NCBI GenBank assembly: GCA_002946415.1
Contig: NJPS01000030.1
Location: 277,362-341,361 of the forward strand
Direction: 5' to 3'
DNA: 64,000 nt
From: Rutstroemia sp. NJR-2017a BVV2
Lineage: Eukaryota; Ascomycota; Leotiomycetes; Helotiales; Rutstroemiaceae
Shown here: positions 32,654 to 45,142 of the stretch, piece after piece
Numbering within the stretch: position 1 is the stretch's first letter
Layout of the letters: each line of letters begins with the position of its first letter
Made by a program: the position numbers and the translations under genes
The notes under the pieces: generated by a model
Told to the model about the DNA's origin: nothing
The model's database searches: none
The model's input: only the letters and a program-made list of their open reading frames with translations

Positions 32654-34194
32654 CGCGTCTCAATGTATATTTATTCCTATGCGCCAAAACGGCGAGATGA
32701 GCAGAGAAGATTATGGAGGAGTAAATGAAAGGAAAAGAGACAGTCTTGAGACGTCAGTGTGCGACGCAGTATGATTATTACCATGATCAATGTACAGCCT
32801 CACGACAAGTCCATCTCAGCTAACAACAAAGCAAGGGTGTACTTCGTAGGCAGATACTGCCCTGGTCGAATCTTACCGTCGCCTCCGCCATAAGGTAGCG
32901 TGACAAACCATTTGCTCGGAAGCAGAGACGTGCATAAAGCTGGCACCAACCAGGTTACACGACCACCTCATACCAAGATAAATGCCTAGTTCGGGCGATG
33001 GGGGGTTTTCAGCCGCAAGTCAAGGTAGTGACTTCGACCTAAAGGTTATTGAAAAATCAACCGGGATGTGTGGCTCAGATGCTCCAGTTCCAGATTTACG
33101 TGGCGGCGAGAGGATTCCTGTACGGAGTACAGTAAGAGCTTGGAGCATGTCGGAAGGCTGGTGGGGGCGGGGCGCATGGGCTTCCGCTAGAGCTAAGCCT
33201 TATCCCCTCTCTATCATCATGACAAAGGTATGAAACTGCCAGTGCCATAAGCGTAGTACACGGGAAAAGAGCAAGATATCCATATATGCTCTGTGAATGA
33301 AGCGCAAGGAGTAGAAACACTTTGGAAGTAGATATTCTGTCACACCGAAGGGCTGCATTTCTCAGGAAGACACAACGCTGTCATCTTTGCTAATTGGAAT
33401 CACTCACTGGTGACTATCTAGCGATCCTTACACAGTAACCTTGCACGTAGTTCTAGAGAGAGCTTTCGGAACTTGTCAAGGAATTTAGGTGACGTCTGTA
33501 TATAAGCATTATTGACTTCTCCAAATCCCCCAATCCTCCAACCAATCACATCCATCCGAAGCTGTTGTACGCCTGCCCTACCCATACAAGCGAAAAGCTT
33601 CACAAAATATATCCGACGGTACAATACATGACTCGAAAATGGTTTCCCTTACCACTTACTTGATGTCCGTCCGCGTTCCTCCCCTCTTCCTCTTTGTGAG
33701 GATGGGCCGTGGGAAGTGCCGATCCCGGAGTTCTCCCATCCGCCAGTTCGTGGAGCACCGCGGGGTACCTTGGTACAATGAGCTGTCATTGCTGCAATTA
33801 CGAAATGACCTCGAAAGACTGGTCGATTCCTTATGACGGCCTCTTTGCTAGTTGCATAACTACCCGCACTGTACTTCGAGAACTGCAAAGTGTGGAACAC
33901 CAGGTATCGACAGTTTTTGCAATCTAGCAGTTCCGAAGGCTCTTCCGCAATAGTTTGGCTTTTTACATATTACCACCCCTTCTCCTGTCTTGTTGTCTCT
34001 TCAGTTTCCACGTTTTAGGACAACTTTTCCTTTCAATATTTCTCTCTGAATCTCTGATATACTACTCTCAGTTCTGTCATCCGCTGCGGATCCAGTACCT
34101 GCACACCAGCAAGTAGGCACTTGCATCATTCCTCATCTTCATTGTGGCTCAGAAGTCGAGATATACTACTATTAGGATCGCTACATAGCCCATC
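32654..34194. other. Divergent intergenic region
   Basis: Shared upstream region of the calpain gene (-) and the dihydroxy-acid dehydratase gene (+). A CT-rich stretch at 33960-34060 looks like promoter or leader for the plus gene. The frames at 33639-33836 and 33709-33927 show no protein-like features. Confidence 0.45.
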
Positions 34195-36727
34195 ATGGAA
34201 CCCTCAAATTATGAAAACATACCAGAAAAACCGAGATATATCGATTTTCCATCTTTGGAACATGGCACCGTGGTGGATGGAAAACCAGCATTAAATCGAT
34301 GGTCCTCAACAATCACGAAAGGCCATGACTTTCCAGGCGCACAGGTGAGGTTATCCGAGTAGTGAGAGCCTACGCAGACACTTATTTGGCTGATAGGCAA
34401 TGTTGTATGCTGCTGGAGTCCCGAACCGGGAAATGATGAAGAGTGCACCTCATGTTGGGATATCAACCGTGTGGTGGGAGGGAAACCCATGCAAGTATGT
34501 TCTCTATCTGAAATGAACGGGAATCACAATTGCTGATGTTCAATTGCAGTATGCACCGTAAGTCGCACAAGATAGGAAGATTTACATCGGACGCAGACAT
34601 GTTAATAACTCGGTAGTACACGACCTCGGAAAGATTGTGAAGGACTCAGTACAAAAGCAGGGTATGCTCGGTTGGCAATTCAATACGATAGGGGTCAGTG
34701 ACGCGATTACTATGGGTGGTGAAGGTCGGTACCACCTTGCGAGAACAATCCTGGATTCACTGTTGACGAACAGCAGGCATGCGTTTTTCACTGCAGACAC
34801 GGGAGATTATCGCAGATTCTATCGAGACGGTGACTTGTGCACAGCATCATGATGCTAACATTTCAATTCCGGGTTGCGATAAGAATATGCCAGGAGTAAG
34901 TTCGACTTCTACAAAGCATCTGTGAATGTGTCACAGCAGACGGGACAGTTTTAATCATTCGAAGTGATGAAATAGTACTGCTGTGGCATTTCAATAAATA
35001 TCATGTCCTATCAGATAAGTCTAACAGTTACCATAGGTCATAATGGCTGCTGCACGTCACAATAGGCCATTCCTCATGATTTATGGAGGCAGGTGAATGA
35101 TTGATTTTTTAACTCGTCACTGGTCTGACAAGTTTCAGGGACCATCAAGAAGGGATTCTCGAAGTTGTTGAATAAGGAAGTAAATATCAGCACCTGTTAT
35201 GAAGCTAGGTATGACATAACCAGGCTGTGTTTATCTTCCTGCTACTGACATTAGCAGTGGGGCCTACATCTACGACAAACTTCGAGCAGCATCAGGAGAT
35301 GCTACGCCAAGCGATGTCATGGTAAGTCACCAATTGCACCGTATCTGTATAGGTCCTTTCTTGACTGGGTTTTAGGAGGATCTAGAGCGAAATGCGTGCC
35401 CTGGTGCCGGAGCTTGTGGTGGCATGTACACAGCTAACACAATGTCGACTGCAATCGAGGCGATGGGGCTATGTCTCCCGGGCTCATCATCTAACCCAGC
35501 AGAGAGCCCTGCCAAGATGAGAGAGTGCGTAAAAGCAGCCGAAGCTATCAAGGTCTGCATGGAGAAGAATATTCGGCCACGGGATCTTTTAACGAAAGAG
35601 TCCTTCGAAAATGCGCTTGTAATGACGATGGCACTTGGTGGTAGTACTAATGCTGTTCTGCACTTTCTTGCGATGGCTGGTACTGCCGAGGTGTCCTTGA
35701 CCATCGACGATATCCAAAGGGTAAGTAATAAAATTCCATTCCTAGCAGACCTAGCACCTTCCGGAAAGTACTTTATGGAAGATTTGTACAATATTGGCGG
35801 CACTCCATCGGTACTCAAGCTCCTCGTTGCAGCTGGGTTGATGAATGGTGACATACCTACTGTTACCGGGAAAACACTTCGGGAGAACATAGAAAGTTGG
35901 CCATCACTACCACAGGATCAAGTCATTATTAGACCTTTGGACAATCCAATCAAAGAGACAGGTCATTTGCAGATTCTACGGGGAAATCTGGCACCGGGCG
36001 GTGCTGTAGCAAAAATTACTGGCAAGGAAGGTCTTGTCTTCACTGGGAAGGCCATGGTCTTCGACAAAGAGCATGAACTCGATGCGGCCTTGAATAAGGG
36101 TCAAATCCCACATGGAGATAATCTAGTCTTGATTGTGCGTTATGAGGGGCCCAAGGGAGGACCGTAAGTTGATTTCCTGCCATACCCAGCTAAACATGAT
36201 ACATTCTCGGGCTAACATGAATCCAGCGGTATGCCAGAACAGCTAAAGGCCAGTGCAGCCATAATGGGTGCCGGTCTCAAGAATGTGGCTCTTGTTACTG
36301 ATGGGCGGTACTCTGGGGCTAGGTATGCTCACCCTTCCACCTGCTACCTCCCGCTTACTGACAACCGTTTAGTCATGGATTTATCGTCGGACAGTAAGTC
36401 ACCATCATATCATCTGGCGACTTATGCTCAGACATTTTGACCTATAATTTCCCATACCTGTCCCCGAAAAATGGCAATACTGATTCAACTTCTAGTGTCG
36501 TCCCAGAGGCAGCTGTTGGTGGCCCAATTGGATTGGTAAAAAATGGCGACGTTGTCACCATATCAGCCGAAAATAATACATTGAGCATGGACGTGTCCCC
36601 AGAAGAAATAGAACAAAGACGCCAAGCTTGGAAACCACCAAAGAGTGTGGTAAATAGAGGGGTATTGGCGAAATATTCTAGATTGGTGGGTGATGCAAGT
36701 CACGGAGCTATGACGGATCTCTTTTGA
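34195..36727 (+). CDS. Dihydroxy-acid dehydratase (IlvD/ILV3 family), no presequence
   Basis: Twelve exons give 601 aa: 34195-34344, 34397-34494, 34550-34557, 34617-34724, 34777-34895, 35037-35088, 35139-35208, 35258-35321, 35376-36163, 36227-36322, 36373-36393 and 36496-36727. Exon 3 is 8 nt and exon 11 is 21 nt. The intron after 35088 has a GC donor, and with it the frame reads [12 protein letters not shown]. Iron-sulphur Cys residues are present in [17 protein letters not shown] and [16 protein letters not shown]. The catalytic Ser region GRYSGASHGFIVG is intact. The enzyme dehydrates 2,3-dihydroxy-isovalerate and -methylvalerate in Val/Ile synthesis. The N-terminus ([15 protein letters not shown]) is acidic and lacks a mitochondrial presequence. 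This may therefore be a secondary cytosolic paralogue (ILV3B/C type, or a self-resistance type such as AstD). No biosynthetic cluster adjoins it. Confidence 0.93.
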
Positions 36728-37062
36728 ATGGACTACGACAGGTTTTCTAGAATCTTAGATATTACGAGTACTATAGTAGAGTAGAGATTAGAATTATGGT
36801 TCCAGCTATGAATATTTGTGGTAACGATGTTGTGTGTTGTGCGCCTGTAAATGTCCACCTGTACGAAGTAGCGAAGCTTCCGATGACGTTCTCGACTCGG
36901 AGCTTTGGCTCGGCAAAGGTTACTGTAATATTTGATAAAGCTCGCCAATCATTAAAAAACCACCGCCAAACGGTCAATCCACGACTTCGACCCAGCCAAG
37001 AAGATTACACTTGGTATATATCTCTGAGCAGATCTAGATAACCACAATCAACGTACACCACA
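36728..37062. other. Intergenic spacer
   Basis: 3' region of the dehydratase gene and promoter of the NDUFAF3-like gene, both plus strand. No other feature seen. Confidence 0.45.
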
Positions 37063-37867
37063 ATGTCGCACCTCCGCACCTCATTCCTGCGCCCGCATCC
37101 CCGTCCCACAATCCTCGAAATCGCAACCCTCGTCCTCTCCCTCTCCCCCCAGAAAGCGCGCCCCCTCAGCCCAACCTGTCTCCACCAGCGCTCGCAATCC
37201 CCATACCAATCCCGTCCCCGCACTCTCGCAACCTCCTCCCGCCCCCCCAAAAGCACCTACCGCGGGCCCGCCTCCTCCGAAACCACGCAAACCGACTTCT
37301 CGTCCCTTGACGTCCTCGGCAATACACCGGCGCCCTCGACGAGTATCGATGCGTGTCTGACAGACGGCTTTCATTTGAATAGCGGGGTTAAGGTTACGGG
37401 TGGGGATGGCGTGTTGTTGGTGGGTGGGGAGGCGTTTGCGTGGAGGCCGTGGTTGGGGGAGGGGGCTGCGGGGTCGGAATTGGGATTGGGATTGGTGAAT
37501 AAGAAGGGTCAGTGGGAGGTGGGGGAAAGGGCTTGGGGGCTGTTGGGGTGTGTGTGGCCGCGGCCGGGTGAGTTTTTACCTGGTTGTGGTTGTGGTTGAA
37601 TTACAATCATTGCATTTACATCTACGTCTACTGCGATTTTATCATGGGGAAAGAATACAGCTAATCTGATCCAATGCAGATCTCCTGATCATAGGACTGG
37701 GCAAGGAAATGCGGCCGCTGTCGCCGAAGACGAGAGCGTATATCAATGGGCTGGGGATTAGGATTGATATCCAGGATACGAGGAATGCGGCGGCGCAGTT
37801 TAATCTGCTGGCGACGGAGCGGGGGGTGGGGAGTGTGGCGGCGGCGTTGGTGCCGATTGGGAGGTGA
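37063..37867 (+). CDS. NDUFAF3: Complex I assembly factor NDUFAF3-like (DUF498/Mth938)
   Basis: Two exons, 37063-37567 and 37680-37867, with a 112-bp intron splitting an Asp codon, give 230 aa. The N-terminal ~65 residues are rich in Arg, Ser and Pro with few acids, as in mitochondrial presequences. The Mth938-like domain follows. Its blocks are LNSGVKVTGGDGVLLVGGEA, AWRPWLGEG, DLLIIGLGKEMRPLSPKTRA, GLGIRIDIQDTRNAAAQFNL and the ending GSVAAALVPIGR. Family members act in early assembly of the complex I matrix arm. Pro/Gly-rich coding and GC-rich sequence explain several long frames on the opposite strand. It lies in the same window as NDUFS6 but is not linked to it. Confidence 0.9.
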
Positions 37868-38961
37868 GGAGGGTTGGCGGTTTGCGGTATGAGTGATAGC
37901 TGGGATGGGAGCGGGGAGCAGGCGGGGTAGGGTGAATGGCTGGTTGGGGTACGTAAGGGCTGTGGTGTCAGGATGTGGGGGTTTAAGTGCAAGATTGGGT
38001 TCGTGTATGTACTGGGGAATCATGGGAAGCTAATCCAATGATGCAAAGCAGTTTGAGTTCCCGAGCTTGATCATTGTGGCTTTGGCTGGAACCTGTGAAG
38101 GATATCTATAATGAGAGGCGGGGAACATGAGGAAGAAGGTGTTGCCCTCACTAGGAGTATTGGGAGAGTCTGCTGATCATGTTGCCGTAGCGGTCAAAGA
38201 GGGGCCAGAGGCGCAGCTGAGATTACCTTGGTTTGATATTCACGGGGAAGATCAGAGGATCGACCATCCCAAGTTGCATATCTACAATGAAGGTGCTACA
38301 CCATCTAGCCACGTCTGAAGATTTCCCATGAAGGTTTGCAGGGAACTCTTGTGTTTGCACATGCAAATGAATCGTTTCCTCTACAACTCTCCGCAATGTC
38401 TGAATCGTAAGAGACACTCCGTCTGCTTCGCTCACCGAGGCACAAACCGTAGACTGTAGCACCAGCAGAGGTGAAACGTGGTGCTAGGAGAGCCTAATTT
38501 ATACCTCTAGCCAGAAAGCTTCTCCAAAAGTATTACTACGTTAGGTGCACCGTGACAAGCTTCGTACTCGTATACCCCGAGCTCGACCCAAGTATGAGAG
38601 ATATATCGACTTACACATTTAGACTCTAGCACGTCGAATCGCGGGGATGATTGACAGCCGCGGCAGTCTTTGCGCACGGCAGTGCCTGCTTACGTGCCAG
38701 TTTCATTCGGGACTGTCTAGCAGAAGCCACATAGAAAGACTATCATCCTTGTCCTGGCTCCTCTGGACACTTCCGTAGGTGTGTAGCGGGCAGGGATGAT
38801 TTGATGTGCCATAAAGTATATCAAGACCTCAGAGGCAGGTTTTGCCTCTCTTGGTTTGGAAACGATTCAGTCGATCGAGAGACACGCCACACTAGATGAG
38901 GTTTCGAAGCCAGTTTGATATCGGGACTCGGGAGTTTGAGTTGTGAGCTAGACTGGGTTCC

Positions 38962-39110
38962 AGGGTCGAGATTATGTGTCTTGTCTTTTGAGTTTGGCCA
39001 AGAGGTGGATGAAGTTGATGGACTGGAAGACGTCTCAGGGTCGAGAAAGAGGCTCGTCTTTTGAGTTCGCCCTAGAAGTGGACGCAGTCGGATATTGCCC
39101 CTGTCTCCGC
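38962..39110. repeat. Imperfect ~75-bp tandem duplication
   Basis: Two consecutive copies begin with AGGGTCGAGA (38962 and 39037). They share TCGTCTTTTGAGTT or its near match and the AAGAGGTGGATGAAGT / AGAAGTGGACGCAGT block. The copies are diverged, so the event is not recent. No open frame depends on it. Confidence 0.65.
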
Positions 39111-40431
39111 AAAATCGGCCTGATCATTGTCCCACCGGGGGTGGAATACGTGAATGACCAGTAACATCTCAGACACTAATCACGAGGCAGTGTGTAGTAG
39201 TGGGGTGGGTAAGGTTCATAAGTTCCTGGAATGGAAGAGCTGAGATCAGATGCTGTGCATGAACCGCATGCTACCCTGCCGACGAACTTCGACCTTTTTA
39301 GTCCAGATGGCCAATCATTGAAAGGGGACTCTCCCTAGAGATCTTGGACTATGGATCTTCAAACACAGATCTGCGGGACAATAGATATGCGTAATCTCCG
39401 TATACAGTTCGTAGATTCGTACCTATTGGATGGATGCAGTTTCTCAATAATCGAACCATTTCACGAGGTACTGAAGCACCCGCATCTCGTGTGTGCTACT
39501 AAACTCTTTGTGCATGGTGTCTCCCCGATTGAACTAGACTCGGGCATGAAGGTGTGAGATGGCGAGTCAGAAACAGATGAGGTATTTGTTTGGAGAGTAG
39601 CGACATTCGCAATGTGCCAAGATATGGACAGTACAAGGACTTGTTCTCCCCAGTCCACAGTATGGTGATGCAAATGATTCATGTCCCAATGATGCTTCGA
39701 CGTTTTGCACCTCGGCCCCCTGGAACCTAGCTCGCGAGAAATCGGCGTTTGGGGGACCAACAAAACAATATAGAAAGAAAAAGGGAGTGTCTCATTTGTT
39801 GGCTGTACAGATAATTTCAATTAGCCGTTGAGGTGACCTGGTTGTTGATATGTCGGTGTATTCTGCCAGAGGGCTTGAAGTTGCAAGAGAGCCTATCAGA
39901 TCGCTTACCAGCCAAAGGACTCCGATGCCAGTTGGGTTGGATGTGACAGGGCTCCTGGAAGTTCATGCGTGATTCCCAATTGTTACAAGGTTGGATGCAG
40001 ATGTGGAGCATCCATCACTGGTTCCACAACACCGGAACAGCTAGCCATGTCTGTAAAGGGTGGCTATGTCTGGAGAAGGCAGTCCATAGAGATGGAGATA
40101 TAGATATATAGAGCCCTACAACAAGCGCTGGAGGATGGAGGATGGAGGATGGACGATATACCGACATCCCGCTGCTACTACTGTACTGGGATATTGGATG
40201 CAATGGCATCGCACATTAATTGAGTCCGGAGACCAGGTTGGTGGCAGCAACCCCGTCGATCTGTGTGCGTCGTTTCCCTTGGGAAGGTCGCACCCACGTA
40301 ATAAGGGTTTGCCCGACCAGCGCTTCCGAGTCTGGCGGCGATGGCTTGATGAAGTACAGATGTGCCGAGGCGTCAACGAATTACCCGTCCGGACTTGCTG
40401 TGTGAATTGAGGGGTTCACAGAGGCAGCGAA

Positions 40432-40457
40432 AGGCAAACGAGGCAAACGAGGCAAAC
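40432..40457. repeat. 9-bp tandem repeat, ~3 copies
   Basis: AGGCAAACG is repeated almost three times in noncoding sequence. No function is suggested. Confidence 0.8.
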
Positions 40458-41333
40458 TCTCGTCCCGCACGGGTGCACGCAAGCATGAGCGGAGAAGCGT
40501 AAGAAAAGCTTTAAACATGCAACAAGGGGTCCCTCTGTCCATCCAGTGGCCGTGCAGCTTCGATTTGACAACACCATCTTGGTAACGAGGTAACCTAGTT
40601 TCGATTGATATTCACCGCTGTCACCGCCATCCCAGCTGGGTGTGGGAGATTTTGATGTATGAGATGGGATTGATGGATTCCGTTGGCTACGGGGATTGTA
40701 GAAGCATCGATGGTGACAGCAACACAGAACGAAGAAACGCAATGTGGCCACCACAAATTTTCCGAAAACTGTCGGGCTCGCTGTGCAATGTGAACTTTAG
40801 AAACACTGGATGAGTACTGTACGAATACCTCCTTTAAGGGGAAAAGGATCTATCTGAGTTTTTGTATGCGTACTTGAAGACTGTGCTTCTCCCTGTGCAT
40901 ATGCATACTATGCGTTATTAGATACACGTCTCTTAGAGGCAGAGAAAGAGAGAGACCATTGTCCAATGGACGAGACTAATCAGTTGAGAAAGCCGTCATC
41001 ATCTTGCATTTTCGCCATTACTCTCGTACAGTAGCTCTGCAATTGGGCAAGCATTACTCATTACCACAACACATAACGAAACACTACACACGCCAGACCA
41101 CGCCAAAACCACACCGGACTACCAGACATTCTTTCTCCTTCTTCTTCGCTTTCTATTTTCAAAGCAATCCATACCGACTAGCTCACTAACGTAGGTGGTA
41201 TTCCTTCTTCCTTCGTGCCCTGCCACCTCACATTCATTCATCTCGCTCCGTGCTCTCCAAGTTTACATTCCTTCATTCAGCTCTCTCCCCTTCTCCGCCT
41301 GCCCGTCTTACCTTGGTAACTTGGTTGGGCTGA

Positions 41334-44300
41334 ATGACCTCTGGAACCGCTCAATCCTCATTACATCGGTTGACAGCCGCCAACAGAATCCTAGTTCCTC
41401 GCAAACTATACGTTTGTCGTTTGCCGTGTTTACGAGGACCAACAATCAACTTACCGCCAGCAGATCTGCGAGCACAACCATCGGAAGAAGCACTGGATCT
41501 GCGCTCGCCATATCTACGACTATATAACCGCACCACTTCCCTCATTCGCGATCCCATTCCCATCAACCCAACTGCCGCACAGACTGTGGATCCGTCTCAA
41601 TTACTCACTGAATCATATTCTAAGCTTAGCCTAGGCGGGGTCCAACAACGCAATCATTCAACCTCCGCGGCCCACTGCAAGAAGTTAAGACCACACAGCT
41701 CCGTTTCGTTTTCTCCGCAATCGCCAAACTCTCCTTCGAACTTTTTACGGCTCCTGCCAACTTCGCGCAAAGCTATGTCAACCCTATCGCAACCACAGAC
41801 CCCAGCCGTCCCCGACAGTCCTTTGAGCGAGCAGAGGGTACATCACAGACTTGTTGAGAGGCTCACAGATCGACTCGAAACCCCCAGCCTCGATGATCGT
41901 TCATACAGAGTTATCAAGCTGCCCAACCAGCTAGAGGTGTTGCTTGTTCATGATGCCGAGACAGACAAGGCCTCGGCCGCCATGGATGTGAACGTGGGGA
42001 ATTTCAGCGACCCTGAAGATTTTCCTGGTATGGCACATGCTGTAGAGCATCTATTGTTTATGGGCACCAAAAAGGTATGCGCCAAGGAAGAAAACGCATT
42101 TATGATGCTTGCTAACACCAAATCTAGTATCCTGTGGAAAATGCCTATTCGCAATACCTTTCATCCCATTCCGGAAGTTCCAATGCATATACTGGCGCGA
42201 CATCTACAAATTACTATTTCGAAGTAGCAGCAAAGTCAGGGGACGATGCGAAGTCTGAGGATGCAGAACCTTCGCCACTTTATGGTGCCCTGGACCGATT
42301 CGCCCAATTCTTCATAGAACCCTTGTTCCTCGATTCAACATTAGACCGAGAATTGAAGGCCGTGGACTCAGAGAATAAGAAGAACTTACAGAGTGACAAT
42401 TGGAGGCTACATCAGTTAGACAAATCATTGTCGAATCCGAAACATCCATTTTGCCACTTCTCAACCGGAAATTTCGAGGTTTTAAAGACACAACCAGAGG
42501 CGCGCGGAATAAATGTTAGAGAAAAGTTCATGGAATTTCACGAGAAGCATTATTCTGCGAATCGCATGAAGCTTGTAATACTGGGACGGGAGCCATTAGA
42601 TAAATTAGAAGCTTGGGCGGCTGATCTCTTTGCTGGAGTGAGGAACAAGAACCTACCACAAAATCGGTGGGAGGATGAGCAGCCATATGGCAAGAACGAA
42701 TTGTCTACACAGTGTTTTGCGAAGCCAGTCATGGATTCCCGCTCTTTAGACATCTCTTTTCCCTTCATAGACGAGGAGATGTTGTTCGAATCACAACCAC
42801 ATCGATATTTGTCCCATCTGATTGGACACGAAGGACCAGGCAGTATCATGGCCTACATCAAGGCAAAGGGATGGGCCAACTATTTGAGCGCCGGTGAGTT
42901 TATCATTCAGGAGCAGCTGGAGAGACAGATGGAGCATTTCCTGCTCACAAGCTGCAAATCCATGAATTTCGTACTGACGTGAACTAGGAGCATATCCGAT
43001 TTGCCCAGGGACGCCTAGCATTTTCTCTTGCCAGATCCGTCTGACTGAAGACGGTCTAAAGAACTATAAAGAGGTGGTCAAGGTCATATTCCAGTACATT
43101 GCATTGTTGAAGGAGTCGCCACCCCAAGAATGGATTTTTGAGGAGCAGAAGCTCTTAGCTGATGTGGAATTCAAGTTCAAGCAAAAGACACCAGCAAGCC
43201 GATTCACGAGCAAGATCAGTGCGGTAATGCAGACGCCTCTGCCTCGTGAGTGGCTTCTTAGTGGACATAGCAGACTTCGAAAGTTCGACGCAGCAAAGAT
43301 ATCGGAAGGGCTTGACTGCTTGAGGGCGGATAACTTCCGCATGTGCATCGTTTCACAGAATTTCCCTGGCGACTGGGACTCAAAGGAGAAATGGTACGGC
43401 ACAGAATACAAGTATGAGAAAATTCCGGCCGACTTTTTGGAAGAGATCAAGAACGCTGCTTCCAGCACAAAGGAAGAGCGCTGTTCTGAATTACATTTGC
43501 CACATGTGAATCAATTCATTCCGACAAACCTCGAGGTGGAGAAGAAGGAGATTAAAACCCCAGCCATTGAGCCTAAGTTGATCAGAAATGACGACTCGGT
43601 CAGAACATGGTATAAGAAAGGTCAGTTCTACTTATTGCATCGAATTGAGGACAAATATTGACAATTACAGATGATACTTTCTGGGTTCCGAAAGCCAACT
43701 TCTTCATTCAATGTAGAAATTCTCTACCTAATGCATCGGCAGAGAACACCCTCAAAACTAGAATGTATACTAGCTTAGTGCATGATGCACTAGGGGAGTA
43801 CGCTTACGATGCAGAGCTTGCTGGTCTCGAATTTTCCGTCTCTAGTCACTCCATGGGTCTGGAGATCGCGCTGTCGGGCTACAATGACAAGTTGCCGGTG
43901 CTGTTGGAAAAGGTTCTAGTTACCATGAGAGATCTCGAGGTCAAAGAGGATCGATTCGAGATCATCAAGGAGAGACTATTGAGAGGACTCAAGAACTGGG
44001 ACTTCCAGCAGCCATACAACCAAGTTGGTGATTTCGAGAGGTGGCTCAGCACCCAGAACGGCTACATCAACGAGCAAATTCTTGCAGAATTACCACATCT
44101 TACCGCCGCTGATATTCAACAATTCTACCCACATCTATTACGACAGATGCACATCGAAATCCTCGTACACGGAAATCTGTATAAGGAAGATGCGCTAAAG
44201 TTAAGTAACCTCACTGAAAGTATCCTAAAGCCAAGGGTCCTACCTCAAACTCAATGGCCAATCGGGCGTGTTCTTGTCTTCCCTCCTGGCGCAAATTTTG

Positions 44301-45142
44301 TTTACCACAAGACCTTGAAGGATCCGGCAAACGTCAACCACTGTATTGAGTATATCCTATCTATTGGAGACAAGGCCGTCCGTCCTCAGCGAGCCAAGAC
44401 CATGCTATTGGATCAAATGACCCACGAACCGGCATTCGATCAATTACGAACGAAGGAGCAGTTAGGATACGTTGTATTCAGTGGCACTTCAACTACTGCC
44501 ACGACTATCGCTTATCGATTCATCATCCAAAGCGAGAAGAATCCACAATATCTGGAAGAGCGAATCGATTCATTCCTCAATGGGTTCGCCGAAACTCTTA
44601 AGAACATGTCAGAGTCTGATTTCGAGGGGCACAAGCGAAGTCTTATCACAAAGAGGTTGGAAAAGTTGAAGAACTTGGATCAGGAATCGAATCGTCTGTG
44701 GTCACACATCGATTACGAGTACTTTGACTTTGAGCTTGGTAAGTTACACATTCAGATTGGCGTTGATTAATAAAACTAACATTTACCAGTCCATCATGAC
44801 GCGGCTCATATCAAAGCACTCACGAAAGATGATATGATTGAATTCTATAACCAATTCATCATTCCTTCCTCTCCCCTCCGCTCCAAACTCGCTATCCATC
44901 TCATCGCCCAAGGTAGTTCTCTCCCGGAAGAAAAACCCGAGGCGCAGGCTGCACTGGCGGTAAATAAGGATAGAAAAGATGCAGAGGATGGAGAAGCCAT
45001 CTCCGTCAAGCCTGAAGGCAACGGTACGAAACCGTTCGTTATTACGGATGTAAGACAGTATAAGAGTATGCTGCAGGTTAGCGCGGGTCCTCAGCCCGTG
45101 AAGCACATTTCTGAGTTTGAGGAGTTGGACGCGAAGTTGTAG
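41334..45142 (+). CDS. STE23: Insulin-degrading enzyme homologue Ste23 (M16A metallopeptidase)
   Basis: Five exons (41334-42074, 42128-42893, 42988-43620, 43671-44738, 44790-45142). From ATG 41334 the protein has 1186 aa. From in-frame ATG 41775 (MSTLSQPQ) it has 1039 aa, the usual IDE size. The inverted zinc motif HAVEH lies in GMAHAVEHLLFMGTKKYP, with the downstream Glu ligand in AVDSENKK. The exosite and hinge regions follow through all four M16 domains, for example SAGAYPICPGTPSIFS and TKEQLGYVVFSG. In yeast, Ste23 helps trim the a-factor pheromone precursor. IDE also degrades small peptides. The 147-residue upstream extension starts with many Arg/Lys and no acid for about 40 residues. 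The C-terminus is AKL, as in animal IDE, which carries a PTS1. Both starts are plausible. Confidence 0.94.

Larger units (their letters stand above)
37868..41333. other. Gene-poor region of ~3.5 kb
   Basis: Only short frames are found, several beginning with non-ATG codons. The region contains a ~75-bp imperfect tandem duplication (38962-39110), a GGATGGA triplication near 40130-40153 and a 9-bp AGGCAAACG triplication near 40432-40457. The right end (41130-41310) is strongly CT-rich and likely forms the promoter and leader of the Ste23 gene. No tRNA was seen. Confidence 0.5.
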
